Origin: an uncultured Clostridia bacterium
GTDB lineage: Bacteria > Bacillota > Clostridia > Oscillospirales > Acutalibacteraceae
NCBI GenBank assembly: GCA_947623205.1
Contig: CANQGM010000007.1
Location: 54,670-118,669, forward strand
DNA: 64,000 bases
Reading direction: 5' to 3'
Part shown: one piece after another, positions 23,940 through 32,761 of the stretch
Numbering within the stretch: the stretch's first letter is position 1
Layout of the letters: every line of letters begins with the position of its first letter
The notes under the pieces: generated by a model
Told to the model about the DNA's origin: nothing
What the model saw: only the letters and a program-made list of their open reading frames with translations
The model's database searches: none
Made by a program: the position numbers and the translations under genes

Positions 23940-23993
23940 AAAAAATAAAAAACCGCATTGGAATCCTAAAAACGGCTTTCCAATGCGGTTTTT
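23940..23993 (-). terminator. Bidirectional terminator between tRNA-Thr and cotJA
   Basis: AACCGCATTGGAA (23951-23963) and TTCCAATGCGGTT (23978-23990) form a 13-bp stem. On the minus strand it is followed by TTTTTTATTTTT, so it ends the tRNA-Thr transcript. Confidence 0.8.
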
Positions 23994-23997
23994 AATT

Positions 23998-24073
23998 TGG
24001 AGCTGGTGAACAGACTTGAACTGTCGACCTACTGATTACGAATCAGTTGCGCTACCAACTACGCTACACCAGC
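23998..24073 (-). tRNA. tRNA-Thr (anticodon CGT)
   Basis: Read on the minus strand: acceptor GCTGGTG/CACCAGC, D-arm GTAGCG..GGTAGCGC, anticodon loop TTCGTAA within ACTGA/TCAGT, T-loop TTCAAGT, discriminator T and encoded CCA at 24000-23998. 76 nt. It decodes ACG. Confidence 0.93.
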
Positions 24074-24327
24074 AAAACTTTAAGTATAATTTTACTTACA
24101 GTTCACATTTTGAACACTAAAATAAAATTGCCTGTACATTATACAATAATTTAAAATATTTTTCAATAGTTAATTTTAAAAATATAGTTAGCATAAAAAA
24201 TAAACAAATTCTTGCAAATAATATTGTGAATGTTTGGCACAATTATAGAATAAATATTAAAAATGTATTATAATTATAAAAATTGATATTATAAACATAA
24301 TATTTAAAAGTTAAGGATGTGTATGAA

Positions 24328-24717
24328 GTGCCTAAATTTAGTAATAAGGAATTAAAACTTACAATGGCTCAAAGACTGAAAAAGTACCGTGCTGCCTGCG
24401 GACTTACTCAGCAACAAATTGCAGATATTCTTAATATTAACAGAACAACTTACACAAAATATGAAACGGGTATTTCAGAACCGAGTCACGATTTACTTAA
24501 AAAAATCATTTCAATTTTTGGAGTCGATTATAATACGATTCTCAGCGATGAGGATAATTTTGTACGTAATGTATACGATTCAAAACTTCCGGTTTATAAT
24601 CTTTCAAAAAATGAAAACATGCTTATTACAGGTTTTCGCACACTTGGAGAAGACGGCAAGAAAGAGCTTCTTAAAAATATGACCGATCTGCTTGCAAAAA
24701 TGAATAAAAATTTATAA
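24328..24717 (+). CDS. XRE-family transcriptional regulator
   Basis: About 129 residues. The HTH_3 domain (about 12-65) reads RLKKYRAACGLTQQQIADIL and NRTTYTKYETGISEPS. A short C-terminal helix region ends in GEDGKKELLKNMTDLL, common in small clostridial Cro/CI-like regulators. GTG 24328 is preferred because AAGGA lies 10 bp upstream; GTG 24319 in the track has its AAGGA too close. It stands alone before rpsO, and its target is unknown. Confidence 0.82.
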   Translation: MPKFSNKELKLTMAQRLKKYRAACGLTQQQIADILNINRTTYTKYETGISEPSHDLLKKIISIFGVDYNTILSDEDNFVRNVYDSKLPVYNLSKNENMLITGFRTLGEDGKKELLKNMTDLLAKMNKNL

Positions 24718-24727
24718 TAAAAAGTAC

Positions 24728-24756
24728 TTTACAATCAAATAACTTTGTGCTAATAT
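24728..24756 (+). promoter_or_regulatory. Promoter of rpsO-pnp
   Basis: TTTACA (24728-24733), 17-bp spacer, TAATAT (24751-24756). Start near 24763, giving a leader of about 110 nt. Confidence 0.65.
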
Positions 24757-24762
24757 ATAACA

Positions 24763-24874
24763 GTTGACGCATGCCTCGGAATAAGGGTTAAGCCGCAATG
24801 CGGAATTTCACAGCCTTATGCTGAGACACTGCCGCAAGGCTTTTGCGCAAAAATAAATTAAAGGTGGAATTAAA
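24763..24874 (+). promoter_or_regulatory. Structured rpsO leader, probable S15 autoregulatory RNA
   Basis: The leader folds locally: CCGC-AAT-GCGG is a hairpin, and AATAAGG before it pairs with CCTTAT after it. Further arms (TGCC..GGCA-like, GCCGCAAGGC) lie before the AGGTGG site of rpsO. S15 represses its own mRNA through varied leader structures in many bacteria, so this role is likely but untested here. Confidence 0.5.
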
Positions 24875-25138
24875 ATGTTAAAAGAGGAAAAACAGGCTAT
24901 TATAGCTGAGTACGCAACTCACGAAGGCGACACAGGTTCTCCTGAAGTTCAGATTGCTCTTCTTACAAAAAGAATCAACGATCTTACGGAACACTTAAAG
25001 GTCCATAAAAAAGACCACCACAGCAGACGTGGTCTTCTTAAAATGGTTGGTCAGAGAAGAAGCCTTCTTGCATATCTCACAAAAATTGACATTGAAAGAT
25101 ATCGTTCTATTATCGCAAGACTCGGTATCCGTAAGTAA
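24875..25138 (+). CDS. rpsO: 30S ribosomal protein S15
   Basis: 87 residues, the usual length. Conserved blocks are [36 protein letters not shown] and [13 protein letters not shown]. It binds the central domain of 16S rRNA early in 30S assembly. It is followed by pnp, the conserved bacterial order. ATG 24875 has AAGGTGG upstream. Confidence 0.98.
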   Translation: MLKEEKQAIIAEYATHEGDTGSPEVQIALLTKRINDLTEHLKVHKKDHHSRRGLLKMVGQRRSLLAYLTKIDIERYRSIIARLGIRK

Positions 25139-25146
25139 TTGAAAAC

Positions 25147-25182
25147 AGGGCAAGCGTAAGCTTGCCCTAAATTCGGTTTTCT
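25147..25182 (+). terminator. Hairpin after rpsO (weak or partial terminator)
   Basis: GGGCAAGC-GTAA-GCTTGCCC is a perfect 8-bp stem 9 bp after the rpsO stop. The T-tract is interrupted (AAATTCGGTTTTC), so read-through into pnp is likely. Confidence 0.55.
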
Positions 25183-25211
25183 TGGGATTTTTATGTTCTG
25201 TTTTTTAGCGG

Positions 25212-25257
25212 TAAAACGATTAAATAAATAATTTTAGTTTTTTATTTAACGGTTTTA
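25212..25257 (+). promoter_or_regulatory. Long hairpin in the pnp leader
   Basis: TAAAACGATTAAATAAA (25212-25228) pairs with TTTATTTAACGGTTTTA (25241-25257): 17-bp arms with two mismatches and a 12-nt loop. In enterobacteria a similar pnp leader stem is cut by RNase III and lets PNPase repress itself. An analogous role is inferred. Confidence 0.5.
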
Positions 25258-25326
25258 TTGCTAAATCAGCGTAAAATCCCATCTAAATATTACTGTTGAA
25301 GCATTAGCTTCGGAAAGGATTTTACA

Positions 25327-27546
25327 ATGAATAAAATGATGACTTTTGATAAGTACAGAGTGTTTGAAACTGAGTTTGCCGGCAGACCTTTAAAGGTTGA
25401 AACGGGCAAAATGACTCAACTTGCAAACGGCGCCTGCCTTGTGCGCTATGGTGATACTACTGTTCATGTTGCCGTTACAGCATCACCAAAGCCGAGAGAG
25501 GGAGTTGACTTTTTTCCTCTTTCTGTTGATTATGAAGAAAAAATGTATTCGGTAGGTAAAATTCCCGGCTCATATCTAAAGAGAGAGGGACGTCCGTCGG
25601 AAAAGGCGATACTTACAAGCCGTGTAATTGACCGTCCTATTCGACCGCTTTTTGACAAAAGTATGCGTAACGATGTTTCAATTGTCTGCACTGTAATGAG
25701 CGTAGACCCCGACTGCCAGCCCGAAATAGTTGCTATGATCGGCGCGTCAATCGCTATTTCAATTTCCGATGTTCCGTGGAACGGCCCAATATCCGGCTGT
25801 TCTGTCGGTATGATTGACGGTGAATACATTATTAATCCGACAGAGGAACAGAGAAATATTTCACAGATGGCAACGACCGTTGCGTCAACAAGCTCAAGAA
25901 TTGCTATGATCGAAGCAGGCGCAAACTGCGTTTCAGATGATGAAATGTATAACGCAATTATGGCAGGTCATGAGGCTAACCAATCAATAATTAAATTTAT
26001 TGAAGATATTAAAGCGGAAATAGGCAAGCCGAAATTTGAATTTGCAAGTCTTGAACCCGATAACGATATGTTTGAAGCAATCAAAAGCTTTGCCGAGGAA
26101 GATGTAAAAGCTGCTCTTGATACGGATGATAAAACAGTAAGAGATGAGCGCTTAAAGCCTATTTATGAGGCTGTGCACGCTAAATTTGATGAAATATATC
26201 CCGAAAGCGAAGCACTTATTGACGAGTGCCTTTACAAAACACAAAAGTTTATAGTGCGCCGTTGGCTGCTTGATGAACAAAAACGTGTTGACGGCAGAGG
26301 TATGGATGATATTCGTCCGCTTGCCTCCGAGGTTGCAGTCATTCCGAGAGTCCACGGCTCAGGTATGTTTACAAGAGGACAGACGCAGGTACTTACCATA
26401 GCGACCCTCGGCCCGGTATCGGACAAGCAGCTTCTTGACGGTATTGACGGTGAAACCGAAAAGAGATATATTCACCATTACAATTTTCCCAGCTATTCGG
26501 TTGGCGAAACAAAGCCGAGCCGCGGACCGGGCAGACGTGAGATAGGTCACGGTGCGCTTGCAGAACGCGCGCTTGTTCCGGTAATTCCTTCGGTTGAGGA
26601 GTTTCCATATGCATTAAGACTTGTTTCAGAGGTTCTTTCTTCAAACGGTTCAACATCGCAGGGGTCTATCTGCGGTTCAACTTTGGCTCTTATGGACGCA
26701 GGCGTTCCGATAAAAGAGCCTGTTGCAGGCATTTCCTGCGGACTTATAACCGAGGGCGACCGTTGGATGACCATGGTTGATATTCAGGGGCTTGAAGATT
26801 TCTTCGGCGATATGGACTTTAAGGTTGCAGGTACGCACACCGGTATTACGGCAATTCAGATGGACCTTAAAATCAGCGGCCTTACTCCCGAAATGATCAA
26901 AGAGGCTCTTGCAAAAACCCACAAGGCTCGCAACTATATACTTGATGAAGTTATGTTGAAAGCTATTCCTGAGCCGAGAGCTGAAATTTCCAAATATGCT
27001 CCTAAGATGTTTACAACAACAATCCCTGTTGACAAAATCAGCGAGGTTATAGGAAAGAGCGGAAAAATTATTAAAGAGATTCAGTCTGAATGTGAAGTTA
27101 AGGTTGACATTGAAGAAGACGGATATTTCGGACAGGTGTTCGTATCGGGACTTGATACGGAAAAATGTAAACGTGCCATTGAAATTATTAATACAATTGC
27201 TGTTGACCCTGAACCGGGCGCAATATTCCTTGGCAAGGTAACGCGCATTATGGATTTTGGCGCATTCGTTGAAATTGCTCCCGGCAAGGAAGGTCTCGTT
27301 CACATCTCTCAGCTTGATGTTAAGCGCACGGCAAATGTAACGGATGTAGTAAACATAGGCGATATAATTCGCGTTAAGGTAATGGAAATTGACGACAAGG
27401 GCAGACTTAATCTCTCACGCCGTCAGGTTCTTATTGATGTTGACGGTCTTACTCCCGAAAACAATTATGACGCCGAAAAATCATCCCGTCCGCACAGACC
27501 TCACGGAAACGGCCGCAGAGAAAATCACGGCAGAAATTATAAATAA
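25327..27546 (+). CDS. pnp: Polyribonucleotide nucleotidyltransferase
   Basis: 739 residues. Two RNase PH domains (about 15-145 and 325-545, the second with GDMDFKVAGT and the catalytic Asp residues) flank the all-helical domain. They are followed by KH (VDKISEVIGKSGKIIKEIQ) and S1 (GKVTRIMDFGAFVEIAPGKEGLVHISQL) domains. The tail is basic and His-rich (SSRPHRPHGNGRRENHG). It degrades RNA 3' to 5' with phosphate and acts in mRNA turnover. It follows rpsO, with a terminator after the stop. Confidence 0.98.
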   Translation: MNKMMTFDKYRVFETEFAGRPLKVETGKMTQLANGACLVRYGDTTVHVAVTASPKPREGVDFFPLSVDYEEKMYSVGKIPGSYLKREGRPSEKAILTSRVIDRPIRPLFDKSMRNDVSIVCTVMSVDPDCQPEIVAMIGASIAISISDVPWNGPISGCSVGMIDGEYIINPTEEQRNISQMATTVASTSSRIAMIEAGANCVSDDEMYNAIMAGHEANQSIIKFIEDIKAEIGKPKFEFASLEPDNDMFEAIKSFAEEDVKAALDTDDKTVRDERLKPIYEAVHAKFDEIYPESEALIDECLYKTQKFIVRRWLLDEQKRVDGRGMDDIRPLASEVAVIPRVHGSGMFTRGQTQVLTIATLGPVSDKQLLDGIDGETEKRYIHHYNFPSYSVGETKPSRGPGRREIGHGALAERALVPVIPSVEEFPYALRLVSEVLSSNGSTSQGSICGSTLALMDAGVPIKEPVAGISCGLITEGDRWMTMVDIQGLEDFFGDMDFKVAGTHTGITAIQMDLKISGLTPEMIKEALAKTHKARNYILDEVMLKAIPEPRAEISKYAPKMFTTTIPVDKISEVIGKSGKIIKEIQSECEVKVDIEEDGYFGQVFVSGLDTEKCKRAIEIINTIAVDPEPGAIFLGKVTRIMDFGAFVEIAPGKEGLVHISQLDVKRTANVTDVVNIGDIIRVKVMEIDDKGRLNLSRRQVLIDVDGLTPENNYDAEKSSRPHRPHGNGRRENHGRNYK

Positions 27547-27575
27547 TAAAATTTTATATTAATATTTGTCAACGC

Positions 27576-27610
27576 ATAAGGGACTGCAAAAATTGCAGTC
27601 CCTTATTATT
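27576..27610 (+). terminator. Rho-independent terminator of pnp
   Basis: AAGGGACTGCA pairs with TGCAGTCCCTT around an AAAAAT loop, followed by ATTATTATAT. It also lies downstream of the convergent hisF gene. Confidence 0.8.
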
Positions 27611-27671
27611 ATATTATCTTATTTATTATAAAAATTCTGAATATAAATAAATTTGCACTTATTAACGTAAA

Positions 27672-28430
27672 TTATTTTAATCTTACGGGTATTTTTTTAT
27701 CATCAAGATATTTTTTAAGAACAGGTATCGGAATTTCACCAAAGTGAAACAGTGAAGCCGCAAGGACTGCGTCAGCCTGACCTTTGGTAAAAGCGTCATA
27801 AAAGTGTTTAAGCGCGCCTGCGCCGCCGCTTGCAATAACGGGGATATTGACTTTTTCTGAAACAGCTTTTGTAAGCGCAATGTCATAGCCGTTTTTTTGC
27901 CCGTCCTCGTCCATACTGGTAAGCAAAATTTCTCCCGCACCGAGTTGTTCACATTTTACCGCCCATTCAACAGCGTCAATACCAACAGGCTTTCTTCCTC
28001 CGTTGACATAAACCTCCCAGCTGTTGCCGCTGCGCTTTGCGTCAATTGCCGCAACAACGCATTGACTTCCAAATTTATACGCCGCTTCGCTTATAAGTTC
28101 GGGACGTATTACAGCGGCAGAGTTAACGGATACTTTATCGGCGCCTGCTCTTAAAAGAACATTAAAATCGTCAACGCTTTTTATTCCTCCTCCTACGGTA
28201 AACGGAATAAAAATTGAATCTGCAACCTTTTCAACCATATCAATTGTAATATTTCGTGAATCGCTTGAAGCTGTAATATCAAGAAACACAAGCTCGTCAG
28301 CGCCCTGTTTGTCATACTGCTTTGCACACTCAACAGGGTCGCCCGCGTCAACAAGGTTCACAAAGCTCATACCCTTTACGACCCTGCCGTTTTTCACATC
28401 AAGGCACGGAATAATTCTTTTTGCGTACAT
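27672..28430 (-). CDS. hisF: Imidazole glycerol phosphate synthase, cyclase subunit
   Basis: 252 residues, a (beta/alpha)8 barrel. Catalytic acids lie in [13 protein letters not shown] and AIDAKR; phosphate-binding glycines are in FTVGGGIKS and [10 protein letters not shown]. It converts PRFAR and ammonia from HisH into IGP and AICAR in histidine synthesis. hisH lies 12 bp upstream in the same direction, so they form a two-gene unit. No other his genes are in the window. Confidence 0.97.
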   Translation of the reverse strand: MYAKRIIPCLDVKNGRVVKGMSFVNLVDAGDPVECAKQYDKQGADELVFLDITASSDSRNITIDMVEKVADSIFIPFTVGGGIKSVDDFNVLLRAGADKVSVNSAAVIRPELISEAAYKFGSQCVVAAIDAKRSGNSWEVYVNGGRKPVGIDAVEWAVKCEQLGAGEILLTSMDEDGQKNGYDIALTKAVSEKVNIPVIASGGAGALKHFYDAFTKGQADAVLAASLFHFGEIPIPVLKKYLDDKKIPVRLK

Positions 28431-28442
28431 ATCAAATCCTCC

Positions 28443-29060
28443 TTATCCGCCTTTTACAATATCGGCAAAGTTTTTCAGTATTTTCAGACCTGTTTCGCCG
28501 CTCTTTTCCGGATGAAACTGTGTTGCGATTACATTGCCTTTTTCAATGGCGGCGTCAATTGTCACACCATACTGCGTCTGAGCCGAAACAATTGAGCTGT
28601 CTTTGGCTTTCAGATAATAGGAGTGTACAAAATACACATAGGGATTGTCTTCAATTCCTTTAAATATACCGTCTTTATTTTTTATGCTTAGACTGTTCCA
28701 GCCTATATGGGGAATTTTAAGACCAGCGCCTGACGGTATTTTTGTTATTGAACCGTCAAATACCGACAGACCCTTTGCATTAGGACTTTCTTCGCTTTTG
28801 GGAAACAACAGCTGAAGTCCAAGACAAATTCCCAAAAACGGTTTTCCGCTTTCTATATATTTAAGTACAGTGTTCTTAATGCCGTATGAATCCATAGTAT
28901 TTACAGCGTCTCCAAATGAACCCACACCGGGCAAAACTGCTCCGTCAGAATTAAGAATAATATCTGTATCTCTTGTAATAATTGTTTCACAGCCAATATG
29001 TTTAAGCGCTTTTTTTACACTTTGAATATTGCCCGCACCGTAATCAATAATTGATATCAT
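28443..29060 (-). CDS. hisH: Imidazole glycerol phosphate synthase, glutamine amidotransferase subunit
   Basis: 205 residues, class I glutamine amidotransferase. The nucleophile is in FLGICLGLQLLF, and the His/Glu pair is in TQFHPEKSGETG. The oxyanion-strand segment is LPGVGSFGDA. It hydrolyses glutamine and channels ammonia to HisF. It heads the hisHF pair. Confidence 0.97.
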   Translation of the reverse strand: MISIIDYGAGNIQSVKKALKHIGCETIITRDTDIILNSDGAVLPGVGSFGDAVNTMDSYGIKNTVLKYIESGKPFLGICLGLQLLFPKSEESPNAKGLSVFDGSITKIPSGAGLKIPHIGWNSLSIKNKDGIFKGIEDNPYVYFVHSYYLKAKDSSIVSAQTQYGVTIDAAIEKGNVIATQFHPEKSGETGLKILKNFADIVKGG

Positions 29061-29194
29061 TACAGTTCATCTCCGAAAATGTATTTTATACGTCAGTTGT
29101 TTTATAATTTTAACATATACCTGCTTCTTTTGCAAATAATGAAAAGCGGATTTCATAATTATACAAAAAGCAGGTAAAATTAAATCATTACTTA

Positions 29195-29223
29195 TTGAAT
29201 TGTGCAAGTCATTATGTTAAAAT
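29195..29223 (+). promoter_or_regulatory. Promoter of the RpiR regulator
   Basis: TTGAAT (29195-29200), 17-bp spacer, TAAAAT (29218-29223), 42 bp before ATG 29266. Confidence 0.65.
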
Positions 29224-29265
29224 GAATTATTATAAGATGTTATTTTCTAAGGAGAATTATAAATA

Positions 29266-30162
29266 ATGGTTACACATTTGCTTACTAAAATTGATTTAAT
29301 GATGAATTCTTTTTCAAAAGGACAGAAAAAGATTGCGTTATATATAGAAGAACATTATGATAAAGCCGCATTTATGACAGCGTCAAAACTCGGTGAAAAC
29401 GTAGGTGTTTCCGAGAGTACGGTTGTACGTTTTGCAACAGAGTTAGGTTATGACGGATATCCTAAGCTTCAGAAAGCAATGCAGGAAATGATACGCAACA
29501 AGCTTACTTCGGTTCAGCGAATTGAGGTGACCTCAAACCGTATAGGCAATGATAATGTTCTTGACAATGTTTTAAGTCAGGATATTGAAAAAATCCGCAG
29601 AACGATTGAAGAAACTTCTCACGAGGATTTTAACAGGGCGGTAGATGAAATTTGCAGCGCGGAGCGCATATATATATTCGGAGTGCGTTCTACTGCCGCA
29701 ATCGCAAATTTTCTCGCTTATTATTTTGAGCTTATTTTTGATAACGTTCGTGTTATCAATACAACAAGTTCAACATCGACCTATGAGCATATTTTTAGAA
29801 TTACCGACAAAGATGTAATGATAGGAATTTCGTTTCCGCGTTACAGCTCTATGGCTGTTGAGGCAATGGATTTTGCACGTTCAAGGGGCGCACACGCTAT
29901 TGCAATTACCGACAGCATGGTTTCTCCGCTTGTACAGTCGGCCGATTCGGTTCTTATCGCACGCAGTGATATGGCGTCAATAGTAGATTCTCTTGTGGCC
30001 CCTTTAAGCCTGATAAATGCCCTTATAGTTGCTACGGTGCTCAAGAAAAAAGATGAAGTTTCCGAAAACTTCCACCGCCTTGAACTGATATGGAACCGTA
30101 ACGGTGTTTATGCAAACCGCGACAATAATGCCGAGGAAAATTCAAAAGACGATGATAAGTAA
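29266..30162 (+). CDS. MurR/RpiR-family transcriptional regulator
   Basis: 298 residues. The N-terminal HTH_6 domain (about 1-80) shows FSKGQKKIALYIEEHYDKAAF, GVSESTVVRFATELGYDGYP. The C-terminal SIS domain (about 125-260) has IYIFGVRSTAAIANFLAYYF and GISFPRYSSMAVEAMDFA, for a phosphosugar ligand. These regulators control sugar or amino-sugar use. No sugar gene is adjacent. It overlaps the flavoprotein gene by 11 bp, so it may be the head of the cmk-containing operon. Confidence 0.9.
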   Translation: MVTHLLTKIDLMMNSFSKGQKKIALYIEEHYDKAAFMTASKLGENVGVSESTVVRFATELGYDGYPKLQKAMQEMIRNKLTSVQRIEVTSNRIGNDNVLDNVLSQDIEKIRRTIEETSHEDFNRAVDEICSAERIYIFGVRSTAAIANFLAYYFELIFDNVRVINTTSSTSTYEHIFRITDKDVMIGISFPRYSSMAVEAMDFARSRGAHAIAITDSMVSPLVQSADSVLIARSDMASIVDSLVAPLSLINALIVATVLKKKDEVSENFHRLELIWNRNGVYANRDNNAEENSKDDDK

Positions 30163-31390
30163 AAAAGTAATTGTTGTCGGAGGAGGAGCGGCGGGACTTA
30201 TGGCGGCGGGAACGGCCGCACAGCGAGGCGCTTCCGTAACTATTATAGAAAAAAACAAGCGGGTAGGACGTAAAATAATGATAACGGGCAAGGGAAGATG
30301 TAATATCACAAACAATTGTGATGTTCAAACCTACATTCTAAATGTTCCCGTAAACGGAAAATTTCTTTATTCTGCAATCAACAATTTTACGCCCGAGGAT
30401 ACAATAGCTTTTTTTGAAGATCTGGGACTTAAAACTAAAACAGAGCGCGGAAATCGGGTGTTTCCTGAATCGGACAAAGCTGTTGACGTTGTTGATACTC
30501 TAAAAGGTTTTGTAACAGACGCCGGATGTGAAATAGTTGAAAATGCAGCGACTGCTATTGTAATTGAAGACGGCAGGGTCATCGGCGTTAAATGCAAAAA
30601 CAGAACTTTTTATGCTGACAGCGTAATAATATGCTGCGGCGGAAAAAGCTACCCACTTACCGGTTCAACGGGTGACGGCTACAAACTGGCAAAGCAGGCA
30701 GGACACACAATAATTGATTTAAAGCCGTCGCTTGTTCCGCTTGAAAGCGAAAATTCCGACTGTAAGTCAATGCAGGGCTTATCACTGAAAAATGTTTCAC
30801 TTAAAATTGAAGATAAAAATACAAATAAAACTGTTTACTGCGATTTCGGAGAAATGCTGTTTACCCATTTTGGAATGAGCGGACCTATGATTCTGTCGGC
30901 AAGTTCACATATAAGGGATATTACGGACGGCAAATATGTTGCGGTAATTGATTTAAAACCCGCGCTAAGTGAAGAACAGCTTGAAAAGCGTTTGCAGCAT
31001 GATTTTGATGAAAATTCAAATAAAGATGTTTCTAATTCGTTTGCAAAGCTGTTGCCGCGAAAAATCATAATTCCTGTTTTAAAACGATGGGGAGTATCAT
31101 TTGACAAAAAGTGCAATTCAATTACAAAGGATGAGCGCAGAAGGCTCTGTAAAATATTAAAAGGATTTACAGTTGACATAAAAGGATTTCGCCCTATTGA
31201 AGAAGCAATAATTACTTCCGGCGGTGTAAAAACATCAGAAATCAATCCTAAAACAATGGAAAGCAAGCTTGTTTCGGGATTATATTTTGCAGGCGAAGTA
31301 ATTGACTGCGACGCCTATACGGGAGGATTTAATCTTCAAATTGCATGGAGCACGGGAAGGCTCGCAGGTTATTTTAGCTCTTGCACATAG
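30152..31390 (+). CDS. BaiN/RdsA-family NAD(P)/FAD-dependent oxidoreductase (HI0933 type)
   Basis: 412 residues from ATG 30152; the track start at 30104 lies in the regulator gene and adds 16 unrelated residues. The FAD loop VIVVGGGAAGLMAAGTAAQRG is followed by the family signature KVGRKIMITGKGRCNITN (the text has RVGRKIMITGKGRCN). The C-terminal flavin motif is LYFAGEVIDCDAYTGGFNLQIAWSTGRLAG. Physiological substrates are unsettled across the family. It is co-located with cmk, plsC and ispH, as in many Clostridia. Confidence 0.9.
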   Translation: MISKKVIVVGGGAAGLMAAGTAAQRGASVTIIEKNKRVGRKIMITGKGRCNITNNCDVQTYILNVPVNGKFLYSAINNFTPEDTIAFFEDLGLKTKTERGNRVFPESDKAVDVVDTLKGFVTDAGCEIVENAATAIVIEDGRVIGVKCKNRTFYADSVIICCGGKSYPLTGSTGDGYKLAKQAGHTIIDLKPSLVPLESENSDCKSMQGLSLKNVSLKIEDKNTNKTVYCDFGEMLFTHFGMSGPMILSASSHIRDITDGKYVAVIDLKPALSEEQLEKRLQHDFDENSNKDVSNSFAKLLPRKIIIPVLKRWGVSFDKKCNSITKDERRRLCKILKGFTVDIKGFRPIEEAIITSGGVKTSEINPKTMESKLVSGLYFAGEVIDCDAYTGGFNLQIAWSTGRLAGYFSSCT

Positions 31391-31459
31391 CTTATATAAT
31401 TAACCTGATATTTTATAAAACAATTGAATTGAAAAATAATTAATAAAGGAAGGATATAA

Positions 31460-32128
31460 ATGCCCGTTGCAATAGCTCTTGACGGACCTGCCGGTGCGGG
31501 AAAGTCATCAATAGCAAAAAGAGCGGCAAAAATACTTGATTTTATATATGTAGACACAGGCGCGCTCTACCGTACAATAGGACTTGCCGCGTCAAGAAAT
31601 AATGTTGAGCCAAAAACGTCTCCCGAGATAGATAAGCTGCTTTCTCAAATTACTGTTGACCTTACTTTTAATGATAAAAATGAGCAGATAGTTCTTCTTA
31701 ACGGCGAGGACGTATCAGGGCTTATCCGCACTCCCGAGGCGTCAATGATGGCTTCAGCAATTTCAGCTGTACCCTCGGTTCGTGCATATCTTCTTGACTT
31801 GCAGCGCAATATGGCGAAATCACATAATGTTATTATGGACGGCCGTGATATCGGTACGGTCGTTCTGCCTGACGCCAAAGTAAAAATTTTTCTCACCGCC
31901 TCTGTGCAGGCGCGTGCGGAGCGCCGTTATAAGGAGCTTTGTGAAAAGGGTATTAACGTGCAATATGATGACGTTTTAAATGACGTAATTACCCGTGATT
32001 ATAACGATTCTCACCGTGAAACCGCACCGCTTAAGCCTGCCGACGGATGTGTTATTGTTGACACAACAGAACTTGATTTTGAACAGTCTGTTGAAAAAAT
32101 AATCTCTGTAATAAAGGAGAATATATAA
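31460..32128 (+). CDS. cmk: Cytidylate kinase
   Basis: 222 residues. The P-loop is ALDGPAGAGKSSIAKRAA, the CMP-binding segment is YVDTGALYRTIG, and DGRDIGTVVLP and the LID region RAERRYKE follow. It phosphorylates CMP and dCMP. GGAAGG precedes ATG 31460. It is followed without a gap by plsC. Confidence 0.97.
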   Translation: MPVAIALDGPAGAGKSSIAKRAAKILDFIYVDTGALYRTIGLAASRNNVEPKTSPEIDKLLSQITVDLTFNDKNEQIVLLNGEDVSGLIRTPEASMMASAISAVPSVRAYLLDLQRNMAKSHNVIMDGRDIGTVVLPDAKVKIFLTASVQARAERRYKELCEKGINVQYDDVLNDVITRDYNDSHRETAPLKPADGCVIVDTTELDFEQSVEKIISVIKENI

Positions 32129-32761
32129 ATGGGACAGTCAAAGCTCCTTTACGCTGTTGGTCGTGTTGTCTGTATGCCGTTATTTAAACTTTTGTACAGA
32201 TATAAAACTGTTAATAAAAATTCAATTCCCGAAAACGGCGGATATATTGTTGCAAGCAATCACCTGTCATATTCTGACCCTGTTTTGCTGGGACTTTGCC
32301 AGAAACGCCGACTGTTTTTTATGGCAAAGGCCGAACTTTTTAAAAATAAATTTTTCGGCGCGTTGATTCGTTCGCTCGGAGCGTTTCCCGTTGAGCGTGG
32401 CGCAGGCGACGGCAAGGCAATAAAAACGGGTGAAGACCTCTTGAAAGAGGGGGAAATAATGACAATATTTATTGAGGGCGGACGTACAAAGAACGGTGAT
32501 TTTATGCGTCCGCGCAGCGGCTGTGCGCTTGTTGCACAGCAAATGCAGATTCCGGTTATTCCTGTTTGTATTACGGTAATTGGCAATACAAATCACATTT
32601 TTTCAAAGCGGGTAATCCATTTTGGTGAGCCAATGTCTCCCCGGGAGCTCGGGCTTACCGTTGACGGCGGCAGACATGAGCTTAAATACGCCTCAAATAA
32701 AATAATGGACGAAATTAAAAAAATCAGGGAGCAGGATTTAAGTGAGTATAAGAAAAGCTGA
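32129..32761 (+). CDS. plsC: 1-acyl-sn-glycerol-3-phosphate acyltransferase
   Basis: 210 residues. Acyltransferase motif I is NHLSYSDP (H-x4-D) and motif III is FIEGGRTKNG. FFMAKAELFKNKFFG and LGAFPVERGAGD are the usual intermediate blocks. It makes phosphatidic acid at the membrane. It starts directly after cmk and overlaps ispH by 20 bp. Confidence 0.93.
   Translation: MGQSKLLYAVGRVVCMPLFKLLYRYKTVNKNSIPENGGYIVASNHLSYSDPVLLGLCQKRRLFFMAKAELFKNKFFGALIRSLGAFPVERGAGDGKAIKTGEDLLKEGEIMTIFIEGGRTKNGDFMRPRSGCALVAQQMQIPVIPVCITVIGNTNHIFSKRVIHFGEPMSPRELGLTVDGGRHELKYASNKIMDEIKKIREQDLSEYKKS

Noticed and set aside
23998-24073. tRNA-Thr as the attachment site of the mobile region
   Set aside because: The tRNA is intact and lies more than 800 bp from the junction. 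The junction is inside cotJC, and no duplicated tRNA end was seen at the other side.
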